Positions 63,182 through 64,000 of a stretch of DNA of 64,000 nt are shown here, piece after piece. The DNA is from Gramella sp. MT6 (GTDB lineage Bacteria > Bacteroidota > Bacteroidia > Flavobacteriales > Flavobacteriaceae). Under the pieces are notes generated by a model. It was not told where the DNA came from. It did not search any database and was given only the letters and a program-made list of their open reading frames with translations. The stretch spans positions 620,001 through 684,000 of the forward strand of contig NZ_CP048410.1 in assembly GCF_019357415.1 (NCBI RefSeq). The letters run 5' to 3'. Position numbers and translations under genes: made by a program. How positions within the stretch are numbered: the stretch's first letter is position 1; each line of letters starts with the position of its first letter.

Positions 63182-63612
63182 TGGAACTTCTAAAGGTTAT
63201 TCTGGCCGGGATACTTGGCACCATTCTAATGACTGGATTCAGTTATGTTCTCGCGCGCCTAAAAGATCAGGAGTTTAGAGAGCCAAGGCTTTTAAACATG
63301 ATCTTAAGGAGATCCACTTACGATAAAGTAAATCCATCAAACAATTCAATACTTGGGTGGGTGGTTCATTTTTCTATTGGCATCATTCTAATGACGCTTT
63401 TCTACATCATTCATCTCATCTTCTCATTTTCTATTTCTTTCACTTCGATCTTAGTTTATGGAGTTTTTGCCGGAATCCTATCAATTCTAAGCTGGCATCT
63501 TATGTTCGTAATATCTCCGAATTCTGAAAATGTTCAGCTAAAAGAATTCTATGTACAGATCCTGATTGCCCATATTCTATTTGCTATGGGCGCAGCTGTT
63601 TTTATATTCTGA
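63181..63612 (+). CDS. Four-helix membrane protein
   Basis: The 143-residue protein has four membrane helices (about 4-24, 60-80, 86-108, 122-142) and a short charged loop with DQEFREPRLLNMILRR. It resembles DUF2938-type membrane proteins but I cannot be sure. Divergent from the GntA-like gene, with only 59 bases between the starts; no further context. Confidence 0.68.
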   Translation: MELLKVILAGILGTILMTGFSYVLARLKDQEFREPRLLNMILRRSTYDKVNPSNNSILGWVVHFSIGIILMTLFYIIHLIFSFSISFTSILVYGVFAGILSILSWHLMFVISPNSENVQLKEFYVQILIAHILFAMGAAVFIF

Positions 63613-63620
63613 AAATTCTT

Positions 63621-64000
63621 CTAACGCTTAACGTCTTCCATCAACCAGTTTTCAAGCTCTTCATTATCATCTTCTGTATGCATTACCGAAATATCTCCGG
63701 TAGCCTCAAATATCACTGCTCTAACCTCTTTTAACCTTATAACATTTGCTTCTCTCAATTTAGACCGAAGATCGCTTTCGCTAACCCGGGCCTTTTTAAG
63801 GTTATCATGAAGTATTTCTGTTCCATCCATCAATAATAACGGGACATTGTCAACTACTTTTTGAACCTGTTTGTAACGTCTTAAAAGTGCCACACTAATT
63901 TGTAAAACATACACGGCTCCCATGCCAATTACACCATCCCAAAGACTAACGCTTTTAGACAAAACGGTTGTGGCTATCATAGAACCAACAGCAACTGTCA
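63621..64000 (-). CDS. DUF421 (YetF-like) membrane protein, 5' part missing
   Basis: The frame runs off the right edge of the window, so the N-terminus is missing. The visible part ends a membrane segment (WDGVIGMGAVYVLQISVALL) and holds the cytoplasmic domain: NVPLLLMDGTEILHDNLKKARVSESDLRSKLREANV followed by VRAVIFEATGDISVM. These are the DUF421 / YetF hallmarks. Family members affect spore or stress phenotypes in Bacillus; role here unknown. Confidence 0.87.
   Translation of the reverse strand, partial: TVAVGSMIATTVLSKSVSLWDGVIGMGAVYVLQISVALLRRYKQVQKVVDNVPLLLMDGTEILHDNLKKARVSESDLRSKLREANVIRLKEVRAVIFEATGDISVMHTEDDNEELENWLMEDVKR

Noticed and set aside
1..64000. CRISPR array, rRNA operon, insertion sequence, prophage or replication origin
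   Set aside because: No spaced direct repeats, transposase or phage structural genes, rRNA signatures, or dnaA-type repeat clusters were seen.

Overview
The window is a stretch of chromosome from a member of the Bacteroidota, most likely a marine Flavobacteriaceae of the Gramella/Christiangramia type (the genus is an inference from gene content, not proven). The supporting signs are the -7 promoter element TAnnTTTG, scarce Shine-Dalgarno sequences, many lipoproteins with a Cys at residues 16-23, many small outer-membrane-barrel-like proteins, and families typical of this group (DUF4230, DUF4260, DUF4494, DUF2490, DUF2157/GDYXXLXY, ScyD/ScyE, M49, DUF885, DUF3857). Base composition is AT-rich throughout and markedly more so at about 48.1-50.1 kb.

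Layout. 1-8.9 kb: the end of hemW, then a tightly packed plus-strand run (cyclase-like hydrolase, DUF4260, DUF4230, MmcQ/YjbR, a membrane MutS-like ATPase, a YdjM-like membrane protein, a DUF885 peptidase), then PhnA-like and VF530-like genes closed by a strong terminator. 8.9-12.5 kb: two minus-strand peptidases (M49, M20). 12.8 kb: tRNA-Leu(UAG) with its own promoter and terminator. 13-25 kb: a two-part acidic lipoprotein, an MFS transporter, a methyltransferase, a small secreted protein paired with a TPR-linked class III adenylate cyclase, and several small enzymes. 24-30 kb: a haloalkane dehalogenase gene interrupted by one in-frame TAG, a CAT-like acyltransferase, an intradiol-dioxygenase-like protein, aminopeptidase P and an SDR. 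30-47 kb: a membrane glycosyltransferase, hydrolases, a ScyD-like propeller lipoprotein, an M28 peptidase, three methyltransferases in total counting neighbours, an FAD oxidoreductase, a DUF2157/GDYXXLXY/PH membrane cluster and an M64 peptidase. 48.1-50.1 kb: an AT-rich accessory patch with two gene units separated and bounded by imperfect palindromes. 50.3-55.3 kb: a small fructan/sucrose locus (fructokinase, GH32, sugar porter). 55.5-59.6 kb: two tandem DUF3857 transglutaminase-like paralogues, one of which has lost its catalytic residues. 60.5-64 kb: TerC, a three-gene GntA-like/PaiB-like/DUF1989 operon, and a DUF421 gene running off the end.

Functionally most genes are housekeeping, peptide turnover (M49, M20 twice, M24, M28, M64, DUF885) or envelope functions. 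The parts that deserve attention are the palindrome-flanked AT-rich cassettes with a frameshifted secreted gene, the GntA-PaiB-DUF1989 operon, the cyclase with its secreted partner, the nonsense-interrupted dehalogenase, and the active/degenerate transglutaminase pair. No phage, insertion sequence, CRISPR array, rRNA operon or plasmid-type origin is visible.
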